NCBI RefSeq assembly: GCF_003243465.1
Contig: NZ_QFQZ01000041.1
Coordinates: 1 to 40,892 of the forward strand
Source: Caulobacter segnis
GTDB taxonomy: Bacteria > Pseudomonadota > Alphaproteobacteria > Caulobacterales > Caulobacteraceae
Length of the DNA: 40,892 bases
Direction of reading: 5' to 3'
In this document: one piece after another, positions 1 through 10,005 of the stretch
How positions within the stretch are numbered: the first letter of the stretch is position 1
Layout of the letters: each line of letters starts with the position of its first letter
The notes under the pieces: model-generated
What the model was told of the DNA's origin: nothing
The model's database searches: none
Seen by the model: the letters and a program-made list of their open reading frames with translations, nothing else
Position numbers and translations under genes: made by a program

Positions 1-28
1 TCCGACCTCCCTTCGAGATCGGAAAATG

Positions 29-78
29 TGTCACGGATGTCTCCGAACACCTGTCACGGATGTCCCCGGTCTGAACAC
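29..78. repeat. Tandem 17-base direct repeats, probable IS end
   Basis: Two copies of TGTCACGGATGTCYCCG start at 29 and 52, a 23-base period. Each is followed by a GAACAC word, at 45-50 and 73-78. Read on the minus strand the block begins TGTTCAGACCGGGGACAT at about 77 and runs off the left edge. Repeated internal boxes behind a TGTTCAG-like tip are what I recall from IS21/IS481-type termini, where the boxes bind the transposase. No transposase reading frame is in the window, so the element would lie to the left or be a remnant. The repeat is seen directly. The IS assignment is inference. Confidence 0.45.
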
Positions 79-116
79 CGCCGGGAGAGGGGTTCCACTC
101 GCGCAGCCCGTCTCGC

Positions 117-154
117 ACAAAGAAAAGGCGCCGCGAGGTTTCCCCCGCGACGCC
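117..154 (-). terminator. Rho-independent terminator of argG
   Basis: A GC-rich stem, GGCG-C-CGCG at 127-135 against CGCG-A-CGCC at 146-154 with one internal mismatch, is followed on the minus strand by a T-rich tract (TTTTCTTTGTG). It lies 27 bases beyond the argG stop codon, a normal distance for an intrinsic terminator. Confidence 0.7.
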
Positions 155-180
155 CTCGTTCCTATCGCTCTAACCCCGCC

Positions 181-1407
181 CTAGCCGCGCTTGTCGCGCT
201 TGGCCAGGACCCGCAGGCGCAGGGCGTTCAGCTTGATGAAGCCGCCGGCGTCGCGGTGGTCGTAGGCGACCTTGCCCTCCTCGAAGGTGACCAGGTCCTG
301 GTCGTACAGCGAGTAGGGGCTGGTGCGGCCGATGACCGTGACATTGCCCTTGTAGAGCTTCACGCGGACCTGGCCCGAGACCTTGGTCTGGCTGTAGTCG
401 ATGGCGGCCTGCAGCATCTCGCGCTCGGGCGAGAACCAGAAGCCGTTGTAGACGAGCGAAGCGTACTTCGGCATCAGCTCGTCCTTAAGGTGCATCGCGC
501 CGCGGTCCAGCGTGATGCTCTCGATGCCGCGGTGGGCGGCCAGCAGGATCGTGCCGCCGGGGGTCTCGTAGACGCCGCGCGACTTCATGCCGACGAAACG
601 GTTCTCGACCAGGTCCAGGCGGCCGATGCCGTTGTCGCGGCCCAGCGCGTTCAGCTTGGTCAGCAGGGTGGCCGGGCTCATCGCCACGCCGTCGATGGCG
701 ACCGGGTCGCCCTTCTCGAAGTCGATGGTGATGATGGTCGGCTTGTCCGGCGCGTCTTCCGGCGCGATCGTGCGCATGTGGACGAACTCGGGGGCCTCGA
801 CCGCCGGATCCTCCAGGACCTTACCTTCCGACGAGGAGTGCAGCAGATTGGCGTCGACGCTGAACGGCGCCTCGCCGCGCTTGTCCTTGGTGATCTGGAT
901 CTGGTGCTTCTCGGCGAAGTCCAGCAGGGCCTCGCGGGACTTGAAGTCCCACTCGCGCCAGGGGGCGATCACGGTGATGTCGGGCTCTAGGCCGTAGTAG
1001 CCGAGCTCGAAGCGGACCTGGTCGTTGCCCTTGCCGGTCGCGCCGTGGCTGACGGCGTCGGCGCCGGTCTTGCGGGCGATCTCGATCTGCTTCTTGGCGA
1101 TCAGCGGACGGGCGATCGAGGTGCCCAGCAGGTACTGGCCCTCATAGACCGTGTTGGCGCGGAACATCGGGAAGACGTAGTCGCGCACGAATTCCTCGCG
1201 GACGTCCTCGATGAAGATGTTCTCGGGCTTCACGCCGGCGGCCAGGGCCTTGGCGCGGGCCGGCTCGATCTCCTCGCCCTGGCCGAGGTCGGCCGTGAAG
1301 GTCACGACTTCCGCGCCGTACTCGGTCTGCAGCCACTTCAGGATGATCGAGGTGTCGAGGCCGCCCGAATAGGCGAGCACGACCTTCTTCACGGACTTGT
1401 CGGCCAT
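181..1407 (-). CDS. argG: Argininosuccinate synthase
   Basis: This 408-residue protein condenses citrulline and aspartate with ATP to give argininosuccinate, the next-to-last step of arginine synthesis in the cytoplasm. The ATP-pyrophosphatase loop SGGLDTS is at residues 14-20, and the later family motif GNDQVRFELG is present. The length is normal for the family (about 400). The start ATG at 1407 has an AGGGGTCC-like purine stretch just upstream. The gene stands alone: an intrinsic terminator follows it, and about 80 bases separate it from the next minus-strand gene. Its product is very well conserved, so the call is firm. Confidence 0.97.
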   Translation of the reverse strand: MADKSVKKVVLAYSGGLDTSIILKWLQTEYGAEVVTFTADLGQGEEIEPARAKALAAGVKPENIFIEDVREEFVRDYVFPMFRANTVYEGQYLLGTSIARPLIAKKQIEIARKTGADAVSHGATGKGNDQVRFELGYYGLEPDITVIAPWREWDFKSREALLDFAEKHQIQITKDKRGEAPFSVDANLLHSSSEGKVLEDPAVEAPEFVHMRTIAPEDAPDKPTIITIDFEKGDPVAIDGVAMSPATLLTKLNALGRDNGIGRLDLVENRFVGMKSRGVYETPGGTILLAAHRGIESITLDRGAMHLKDELMPKYASLVYNGFWFSPEREMLQAAIDYSQTKVSGQVRVKLYKGNVTVIGRTSPYSLYDQDLVTFEEGKVAYDHRDAGGFIKLNALRLRVLAKRDKRG

Positions 1408-1490
1408 GAGGGGTCCCTTCCGGAGAGAAACACAAAGTCGCGCGCCTTCAACGGGATCGGGACGCGCGGGTCAAGCGCAAATGAGCGCCG

Positions 1491-1856
1491 CTAGAGTTGG
1501 CCCTCGTCCTGCAGCGTCTTGATGACGAACCGCAGGTGGAACAGATGGGCGAGCGCCAGAAGGGCGGCGGTCGTGGCGCGGATCAGGAAGATCATCATCG
1601 CCTGCGTCGGATCGGTCGTAAACGTGGCCTGGGTCAGGGTGAACGACAGCAGGATCGCGGTCGCGATCACCGGAATGAACAGCAGGCCCAGCGCCTTGGG
1701 CGCGCGCCAGGTCGGCTTGCCGTTCAGGCCCCACTGCATCGGCACCGTCTTCACGCTCTGGGGGATGCGCTTCCACGCGCCCTGGGCGGTGGCGGCGATG
1801 ATGGCCAGGGCGGCGATCGATAGGCCGTCGCCCAGAACGCGGAGCGTCGTCTCCAC
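1491..1856 (-). CDS. Small DUF1648-type membrane protein behind kup
   Basis: This is a 121-residue hydrophobic protein with about three predicted membrane segments (residues 12-28, 57-75 and 86-105). Between the first two it carries a VPMQWGLNGKPTW stretch (38-50) that resembles the conserved 'W..G.P..W..K' part of DUF1648 proteins. The start is GTG at 1856, only 3 bases after the kup stop codon, so it is probably co-transcribed and translationally coupled with the potassium transporter. No catalytic residues are recognisable and the function is unknown. A role as a small accessory of Kup is only a guess from position. Confidence 0.75.
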   Translation of the reverse strand: METTLRVLGDGLSIAALAIIAATAQGAWKRIPQSVKTVPMQWGLNGKPTWRAPKALGLLFIPVIATAILLSFTLTQATFTTDPTQAMMIFLIRATTAALLALAHLFHLRFVIKTLQDEGQL

Positions 1857-1859
1857 CGC

Positions 1860-3845
1860 CTACACCGTCACCTGGGCGCCCAGCTCGACCACGCGGCCGG
1901 GCGGGATCTTGAAGAAGTCCGTCGGATTGGCGGCGTTCTTCATCAGGTAGATGAACAGGCGGTCCTGCCACAGCGGCATGCCGCTGTTGGCCGACGGCAC
2001 GATCGAGCGACGGCCCAGGAAGAAGCTGGTGGCCATGATGTCGAACTTCAGGCCCTGCTTGCGGCACACGGCCAAGGCCTTGGGGATGTTCGGGCTTTCC
2101 ATGAAGCCGTAGTTGACGATGACCTTCTTGAAGTCGTCGTTGACCTTCTCGATCTTGACCCGGTCCTCCTCATTGACGCGCGGCGTCTCGGTGGTGCGGA
2201 CCGTCAGGATGACGTTGCGCTCGTGCAGAACCTTGTTGTGCTTGAGGTTGTGCATCAGGGCGACCGGGGTCATGTCCGGGTCGGAGGTCAGGAAGATCGC
2301 GGTGCCGGGCGCGCGGTGCGGCGCGCGGGCGCGCAGGATTTCCATCAGGTCGACCAGGGGCACGCTGTCGCGACGGGTCTTGGCCGACAGGATGTTGGCC
2401 CCGCGGGTCCAGGTCCACATGATCAGGACGAGGACGCCGCCGAACACCAGCGGCAACCAGGCGCCGTCGGGGATCTTCAGCATGTTCGAGGCGATGAAGA
2501 CGCCGTCCAGGGCGGCCAGCGGCACCAGCAGCAGGGCGGTCTGCCAAAGGGTCCATTTCCACAGCCGGCGGATCACGACATAGGCCAGCAGGGTGTCGAC
2601 GAACATCGCGCCGGTCACGGCGATGCCGTAGGCGCTGGCCAGCTTGTGCGAGCTCTGGAACGCGAACAGCAGCACCAGCACCCCGATCAGCAGGAACTGA
2701 TTGACGGCCGGCACGAAGATCTGGCCGGCCTGGGTCTCGGAGGTGCGCTTGATCTCGATCCGCGGCAGCAGGCCCAGCTGCACGGCCTGCTGGGTCATCG
2801 AGAAGGCGCCGGTGATCACGGCCTGGCTGGCGATCACGGTGGCGATCGTGGCCATCAGCAGCACCGGCCAGTAGGCGAAGCCGGGCACCATCTCCCAGAA
2901 CGGGTTGTGGCGGGCGGCGGGATGATCCAGCACCAGGGCGCCCTGGCCCAGATAGTTCAGCGCCAGGCACGGGAAGACGAGGCACAGCCACGCGGCCTGG
3001 ATCGGCCGCTTTCCGAAGTGGCCCATGTCCGCATAGAGCGCCTCGGCCCCAGTCACCACCAGGAACACGCTGCCCAGGATGACGAAGCCCAGGAAGCCGT
3101 TCTCCAGCAGGAAGCGGATGCCGTACCAGGGATTGAAGGCGCGGAAGATCGACAGGTCGTCGGCCAGGTGGAACGCGCCCAGCGCGCCGAGGATCAGGAA
3201 CCACACGGCGGTGATCGGCCCGAACAGCGAGGCCATCCGATGGGTGCCCTTGGCCTGGACCAGGAACAGCGCAATCAGGATCCCGGCCGAGATCGGCAGG
3301 ATGTAGGGCGACAGGGCCCGGCCGACGTGCGGCGCGTCCTTCAGGCCTTCCACGGCCGAAAGCACCGAGATGGCCGGGGTGATGATGCCGTCGCCATAGA
3401 ACAGCGCCGCGCCGATCACGCCCAGGAAGAACACCGCCACCGAGCGCTTGCGACCCGCGCCGCCCAGAGCCTTCTGGGCCAGGGCCATCAGGGCCAGGGT
3501 CCCGCCCTCGCCCTTGTTGTCGGCGCGCATGAAGAAGATGACGTACTTGATCGTCACGAACAGGGTCAGGGTCCACAGGACCAGCGACACCACGCCCAGC
3601 ACCGCGTGCTCGGTCGCGGTGGTGCTGCGCGAGTGCGCCAGCGCCTCGCGAAGGGCGTACAGGGGGCTCGTGCCGATGTCGCCGAAGACGACGCCGATGG
3701 AGCCCAGGGCCATGGCGAAGAAGCCATGACCCTTCAGGTCATGACCGTGCCCCGACCCGTTTGGCGGGCCGCCATCCTGGGAAGGAATGTCGGTGGACGC
3801 GGGGGCGCATTCGGGAGCGGACGCGCTGGAGGCTTCGGAAGCCAT
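1860..3845 (-). CDS. kup: Low-affinity potassium uptake protein Kup
   Basis: This 661-residue inner-membrane protein of the KUP/HAK/KT family imports K+ with protons. A hydrophilic N-terminal tail of about 42 residues precedes the family signature GVVFGDIGTSPLYAL at 51-65. About twelve hydrophobic segments follow, then a soluble C-terminal domain of about 150 residues, which matches family architecture and length. The start ATG at 3845 has a strong GGAGGG ribosome-binding site 5 bases upstream on the minus strand. It is divergent from the Rrf2-type gene across 182 bases. A small DUF1648-type gene sits 3 bases downstream. Confidence 0.95.
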   Translation of the reverse strand: MASEASSASAPECAPASTDIPSQDGGPPNGSGHGHDLKGHGFFAMALGSIGVVFGDIGTSPLYALREALAHSRSTTATEHAVLGVVSLVLWTLTLFVTIKYVIFFMRADNKGEGGTLALMALAQKALGGAGRKRSVAVFFLGVIGAALFYGDGIITPAISVLSAVEGLKDAPHVGRALSPYILPISAGILIALFLVQAKGTHRMASLFGPITAVWFLILGALGAFHLADDLSIFRAFNPWYGIRFLLENGFLGFVILGSVFLVVTGAEALYADMGHFGKRPIQAAWLCLVFPCLALNYLGQGALVLDHPAARHNPFWEMVPGFAYWPVLLMATIATVIASQAVITGAFSMTQQAVQLGLLPRIEIKRTSETQAGQIFVPAVNQFLLIGVLVLLFAFQSSHKLASAYGIAVTGAMFVDTLLAYVVIRRLWKWTLWQTALLLVPLAALDGVFIASNMLKIPDGAWLPLVFGGVLVLIMWTWTRGANILSAKTRRDSVPLVDLMEILRARAPHRAPGTAIFLTSDPDMTPVALMHNLKHNKVLHERNVILTVRTTETPRVNEEDRVKIEKVNDDFKKVIVNYGFMESPNIPKALAVCRKQGLKFDIMATSFFLGRRSIVPSANSGMPLWQDRLFIYLMKNAANPTDFFKIPPGRVVELGAQVTV

Positions 3846-4027
3846 TCAATCCCTCCGGGCCGCCCTCGCAAAACGCTGTCGGCCGACCCATATCGATCAA
3901 GCGCGGCGCGATACACCCAATTCACGGCCGGTTCAATCGTCCCCTAACGTCGCATCGATCCGCGACGCCAGGATCAAGCACTTTTCAGTTGAACGCGCCC
4001 ACGACAACCTTACGTTCCCGAGTAGAG

Positions 4028-4471
4028 ATGTCCGACAGTCAAAAATTCCCCGTGGCGGCCCACGCCCTGGCCTATCTGGCGCATAAGGATGCGTTTTCCG
4101 CCGACCGCGCCGTGGCCAGCGCGGAGCTGGCCGCGTCGGTCCCGACCAATCCGGTCGTGGTCCGCCGGGTCACCGCCATGCTGGGCAAGGCGGGGCTGAT
4201 CGGCGCGCGCGCCGGCGCCAACGGCGGCGCCTGGCTACTCAAGCCCGCAGAAACCATCACGCTCGACGTCGTGCTGAAGGCCGTCAACGGCTGCGCCCAT
4301 CTCGGCGTAGCGCCCAAGGGCGTCAAGGGCTGCCCGGTCGGAGAGAAGATTCCCGACGCCGTCCGTTCGGCCATCCAGGCCGCCGATATGGCCGCGGCCG
4401 AGCGGCTGGGCCAAATCAGCGTCGCGGACCTGCTGAACGGTGCGCACGCCGCCGTCCACGAAGGTCGCTAG
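4028..4471 (+). CDS. Rrf2-family transcriptional regulator
   Basis: This is a 147-residue winged-helix protein starting at ATG 4028. The same frame is open upstream but contains no gene-like sequence. Residues 5-70 match the Rrf2 helix-turn-helix and wing (VAAHALAYLAHKD, then NPVVVRRVTAMLGKAGLI, then ARAGANGGAWL). Iron-sulphur members such as IscR and NsrR have three clustered cysteines. Here only C89 and C102 are present, so it looks more like the cluster-free YwnA-type group. The target is unknown. Neighbours are kup (divergent) and an MFS exporter whose stop codon is 6 bases away (convergent). Confidence 0.85.
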   Translation: MSDSQKFPVAAHALAYLAHKDAFSADRAVASAELAASVPTNPVVVRRVTAMLGKAGLIGARAGANGGAWLLKPAETITLDVVLKAVNGCAHLGVAPKGVKGCPVGEKIPDAVRSAIQAADMAAAERLGQISVADLLNGAHAAVHEGR

Positions 4472-4477
4472 CGCTTT

Positions 4478-5674
4478 CTATTCGGCCGGGACCAAGGCGA
4501 GCCGGCGGCTCTGTCGTCGGGCGTCCAGCGCCGCCGCCACCCAGATCGCAAAGCCGCCGAGCGCCAGGGCGACCCCGACCCAACCGGTCGAAGCCCAGCC
4601 ATAGCCCGCCGCGATCGCCAGGCCGCCGAGCCACGGGCCCAGGGCGTTGGCGGTGTTGAAGGCCGAGTGGTTCAGCGCGGCCGCCAAGGTCTGGGCGTCA
4701 CCGGCCACGTCCATCAGTCGCGTCTGCAGCGCCGAGCCCAGGCCGCCGCCGCAGCCGATCAGGAACACCACGGGCAGCAGGGTTCTGAGGTCTCCGACCG
4801 CCAGCGGGTAGAGGGCCAGGGCGCCGGCGCTCCACAGCAGGATCCCGCCGATGGCGGGCATCAGGGCGCGGTCCGCGGCCCAGGCGCAGGCGAGCGTGCC
4901 GACGGTCATGCCGGCGCCGAACACCGCCAGCACCACCGGCAGGGCGGCGGGCGGGGCGTGGGTGACGGCCAGCAGGGTGTCCGCCAGATAGGTGTAGACG
5001 CAGAACAGTCCGCCAAATCCGATCGCGCCGATCGCCAGGGTCAGCCAGACCCGGCCCTTGGCCAGGGCCGACAGCTCCCGCATGGGGCTGGCGTGAGCGT
5101 CGGCGGGAACGCGCGGAGCTTGCAGCCAGACCGAAAGGGCGGTCAACGCGGCCAGGATGGCGACGATCACGAAGCCCCAGCGCCAGCCGATCCATTGGCC
5201 GACGATATTGGCCATCGGCACACCGAGGATCGTGGCGATGGTCAGGCCGATCATCACCATGGCGACCGACCGCGCCCGCTTGTCCGGCGGCGAGACGCTG
5301 GCCGCGACAAGGGCCGCGACGCCGAAATAGGCCCCGTGCGGCAGGCCCGAGAAGAAGCGGAACGCCAGCATCCAGCCGAAGGTGGGCGCCAGGGCCGAGA
5401 GCAGGTTGCCCAGGGCGAACACCGCCATCAGCACGGTGAGGATCACCCGGCGGGGCAGGCGAGCGGCGGCTACCGCGATGATCGGCGCGCCGACCACGAC
5501 GCCCAGGGCGTAGGCGCTGATGGCGTGGCCCGCCGTGGGTGCGTCGACGCCAAGGTCCTTGGCGAAGTAGGGCAGCAGGCTCATCGAGGCGAATTCGGTC
5601 GTGCCGATCGCAAAGCCACCAAGCGCCAGGGCGGCCAGAACAAGGCCAGGATGCGTCGTCTTGGACGGGGTCAT
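4478..5674 (-). CDS. MFS transporter of the DHA1/AraJ type
   Basis: This 398-residue inner-membrane protein has about twelve hydrophobic segments and probably acts as a drug or sugar efflux antiporter. Its N-terminal stretch LALGGFAIGTTEFASMSLLPYFAKDLG is typical of the AraJ/SotB exporters. I chose ATG 5674 because the 36 additional upstream codons are hydrophilic and unlike the family. The substrate cannot be read from sequence. It is divergent from a flavodoxin-like oxidoreductase across 257 bases that contain several palindromes, so the pair may share a regulator. Confidence 0.88.
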   Translation of the reverse strand: MTPSKTTHPGLVLAALALGGFAIGTTEFASMSLLPYFAKDLGVDAPTAGHAISAYALGVVVGAPIIAVAAARLPRRVILTVLMAVFALGNLLSALAPTFGWMLAFRFFSGLPHGAYFGVAALVAASVSPPDKRARSVAMVMIGLTIATILGVPMANIVGQWIGWRWGFVIVAILAALTALSVWLQAPRVPADAHASPMRELSALAKGRVWLTLAIGAIGFGGLFCVYTYLADTLLAVTHAPPAALPVVLAVFGAGMTVGTLACAWAADRALMPAIGGILLWSAGALALYPLAVGDLRTLLPVVFLIGCGGGLGSALQTRLMDVAGDAQTLAAALNHSAFNTANALGPWLGGLAIAAGYGWASTGWVGVALALGGFAIWVAAALDARRQSRRLALVPAE

Positions 5675-5777
5675 GCGCAGCTCACACACAAAGAAGGCGG
5701 GGTGATCGCGAAGGGACGCGCGCCACGATCGGGCGTGCTTGGTCAAATCGCTGGGGTGTCCTCTCAGATAAGGTGAT

Positions 5778-5789
5778 GACAACGTTGTC
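5778..5789. promoter_or_regulatory. Perfect 12-base palindrome, candidate operator
   Basis: GACAACGTTGTC is its own reverse complement and lies about 100 bases upstream of the MFS start, in the MFS/flavodoxin divergent region. A second CAAC..GTTG arrangement (CAACTTTTGTTG) follows at 5845-5856. These are possible half-sites of one dimeric regulator. The regulator is not identifiable from this window. Confidence 0.4.
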
Positions 5790-5865
5790 GCAAGGCGATG
5801 TGGCCATTCAGCGCCCCTGAGGGCGTCCCCCAGAAAAATTGCACCAACTTTTGTTGCTGATCCCC

Positions 5866-5896
5866 CTAGCGGTCGCGCTAGCGTCTATTACGTAAT
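5866..5896. promoter_or_regulatory. Two palindromes upstream of the flavodoxin-like gene
   Basis: CTAGCG-GTCG-CGCTAG occupies 5866-5881, and the perfect palindrome ATTACGTAAT lies at 5887-5896. They are 36-66 bases upstream of the ATG at 5932, where the promoter is expected, so they are candidate operators. No clear consensus promoter could be fixed. Confidence 0.35.
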
Positions 5897-5931
5897 CGCT
5901 ACCGTTTCGGTTTCTAATTGAGAGATCACCC

Positions 5932-6546
5932 ATGACTACCGTCGCCATCGCCTATCACTCGGGCTACGGCCACACCGAAGTCCTCGCCCAGAAGGTCGCC
6001 GAGGGCGTCCGTGACGCCGGCCAGACCCCGGTCCTGCTGAAAATCGAGAGCGCGTCGCAGGATTTCGGCCCGTTCATTGAGGAAATCACCAAGGCCGACG
6101 CCGTGATCTTCGGCGCGCCGACCTACATGGGCGACGTCTCGGGCGTGTTCAAAGTGTTCGCCGACGCCACCTCGGCGGCGTTCTTCACCGGCGCCTGGAA
6201 GGACAAGCTGGCCGCCGGCTTCACCAACTCTCACAGCTTCTCGGGCGACAAGGCTCACGCCCTGGCGAGCCTGACGATCCTGGCCGCCCAGCACGGCATG
6301 AACTGGGTCAATCTCGGCATCGCCCCGCCGAACGTGACCGCCGCCGAGCGCGGTCCGGACACGCTGAACCGCGTCGGCTCGTTCATCGGCGTCGCCGCGC
6401 AGTCGGACAACGTCTCGCCCGAGCTCTCGCCGCCGGCCGGCGACCGTGAGACCGCCCGCCTGCTGGGCGAGCGCGTGGCCCTGGCCGCCGTCCGCTGGAC
6501 CGCTGGCGCCGCGGCCGTGGAAGCGGTCACGACCAAGGCCGCCTAG
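5932..6546 (+). CDS. Flavodoxin-like NAD(P)H:quinone oxidoreductase (WrbA-like)
   Basis: This 204-residue flavodoxin-fold protein probably binds FMN and reduces quinones or similar electrophiles by two electrons in the cytoplasm. The FMN phosphate loop is YHSGYGHTEVLA at 8-19, and the flavodoxin motif GAPTYMGDVSGVFK follows at about residues 63-76. The length agrees with WrbA-type proteins. The start ATG at 5932 has GAGAGAT about 6 bases upstream. The divergent MFS exporter suggests a joint response to a toxic or redox-active compound, which is inference from context. The exact substrate is open, so no gene symbol is given. Confidence 0.85.
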   Translation: MTTVAIAYHSGYGHTEVLAQKVAEGVRDAGQTPVLLKIESASQDFGPFIEEITKADAVIFGAPTYMGDVSGVFKVFADATSAAFFTGAWKDKLAAGFTNSHSFSGDKAHALASLTILAAQHGMNWVNLGIAPPNVTAAERGPDTLNRVGSFIGVAAQSDNVSPELSPPAGDRETARLLGERVALAAVRWTAGAAAVEAVTTKAA

Positions 6547-6587
6547 AGCCTCGCGGCCGCGGCCACTCCCCCTCCGTCGCGGCCCAG

Positions 6588-6620
6588 AAAGGCGCGCGCC
6601 CCAGCCGGGCGCGCGCCTTT
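6588..6620. terminator. Bidirectional terminator hairpin
   Basis: A perfect 13-bp stem (AAAGGCGCGCGCC at 6588-6600 with its complement at 6608-6620) and a 7-base loop sit between the convergent flavodoxin-like gene (stop 6546) and maeB (stop 6633). The A/T base pairs at the foot give a short U run in both directions. Confidence 0.6.
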
Positions 6621-6632
6621 CCGACTTTCAGA

Positions 6633-8915
<2,283 letters not shown>

Positions 8916-9066
8916 CCGGCGTTTCCCATTCCTGCTGCGCAAGTCGATGAAGGGACGCGCCGATCGATGCGAACGCGTCCTTATGCGCCGCCAGCGTAGC
9001 GACCGGGAACCGGCGTCACAACCGGTCAAGACAGCGAAAAGTCCAGCAAACGCTTGTTGGAATTGG

Positions 9067-9096
9067 CCTTGCGTCAATCTGGATGACCTTGCGTCA
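9067..9096. repeat. Direct repeat CCTTGCGTCA, 20-base period
   Basis: Two identical copies of CCTTGCGTCA begin at 9067 and 9087, exactly two helical turns apart, in the 250-base region between the divergent maeB and dapB. The spacing on one DNA face is typical of response-regulator or activator sites. The binding protein is unknown. Confidence 0.4.
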
Positions 9097-9165
9097 TGTG
9101 GCGCGAGGTTGACCTGCGGGGGGCCGATGGGCGATCAGCAGGGCGTAGTTGCGAGAGGAAAGCCT

Positions 9166-9954
9166 TTGTCCCAGCCCGTGAAGATCGCCGTCGCTGGTGC
9201 CCTCGGCCGCATGGGCCAGGCCGTGATCCAGACGCTGGACGGGCGCCACGACGTGGTGTTGGCCGCGCGCTTCGATCGTCCCGAAGTGGAGGGCGAGCTG
9301 CTGGTCAGCGCCGATGCGGCCTTGGCCGCCGCCGACGCGGTGATCGATTTCACCCTGCCCGAGGCCTCCGCCCTGCTGGCGGAAGCCGCCGCCGCCCGGG
9401 CGGTCCACCACGCCCACGCACCGGCCCTGGTCATCGGCTCGACCGGATTCTCGCCCGAGCAGCTGGCCCGGATCGAGGCGGCCGCCGAGAAGGTGGTGAT
9501 CGTGCGGTCGGGGAACTACTCGCTGGGCGTCAACATGCTGATGGGTCTGGTGCGTCAGGCCGCCGCCGCGTTGCCGGCGTCCGACTGGGATATCGAGGTC
9601 TTCGAGGCCCACCACAAGCGCAAGATCGACGCGCCGTCGGGCACGGCCCTAATGCTGGGCGAGGCCGCCGCCGAAGGGCGGGGCGTGAATTTGGCCAAGG
9701 TCGCCGATCGCGGCCGCGACGGCGTCACCGGTCCCCGCAAGGAAGGCGCGATCGGCTTTTCGGTGGTGCGCGGCGGCGGCATCATCGGCGAGCACAGCGT
9801 GATCTTCGCCGGCGAGTCCGAGACCCTGACCCTGTCCCACTCGGCCATCGATCGCGGTCTGTTCGCCCGCGGCGCCGTGGCCGCCGCGGCCTGGACAAGG
9901 GGCAAGTCACCGGGGCTCTATGACATGCAAGACGTGCTCGGCTTTACAAGATAG
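9166..9954 (+). CDS. dapB: 4-hydroxy-tetrahydrodipicolinate reductase
   Basis: This 262-residue cytoplasmic enzyme reduces the DapA product with NAD(P)H in the lysine and meso-diaminopimelate pathway. The Rossmann loop is GALGRMG (11-17). The substrate-binding signature EAHHKRKIDAPSGTA spans 147-161, with H149, H150 and K153. The start is uncertain. I prefer TTG at 9166 because GAGAGGAAAG lies about 5 bases before it and the protein then begins MSQPVKIAVAG. ATG at 9127 (13 residues longer) is the alternative. The next gene, ydbH, begins 51 bases downstream on the same strand. Confidence 0.94.
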   Translation: MSQPVKIAVAGALGRMGQAVIQTLDGRHDVVLAARFDRPEVEGELLVSADAALAAADAVIDFTLPEASALLAEAAAARAVHHAHAPALVIGSTGFSPEQLARIEAAAEKVVIVRSGNYSLGVNMLMGLVRQAAAALPASDWDIEVFEAHHKRKIDAPSGTALMLGEAAAEGRGVNLAKVADRGRDGVTGPRKEGAIGFSVVRGGGIIGEHSVIFAGESETLTLSHSAIDRGLFARGAVAAAAWTRGKSPGLYDMQDVLGFTR

Positions 9955-10005
9955 GGATCCAAAGCTGAGCCGGGGGGCTTCTTAGGAACCAGACTTCGGG
10001 ATCTG

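Noticed and set aside
28..990. Long plus-strand open frame over argG
   Set aside because: It is the antisense shadow of argG in high-GC DNA. The protein is low-complexity and matches no family.
2223..3947. 574-codon plus-strand frame opposite kup
   Set aside because: It is rich in Q, G, H and R, with no fold or ribosome-binding site. Kup on the other strand is unmistakable.
3998..4020. Possible GGAAC...CGTT stress promoter upstream of kup on the minus strand
   Set aside because: The spacing is 18 bases, outside the 16-17 range, and the site is about 150 bases from the kup start.
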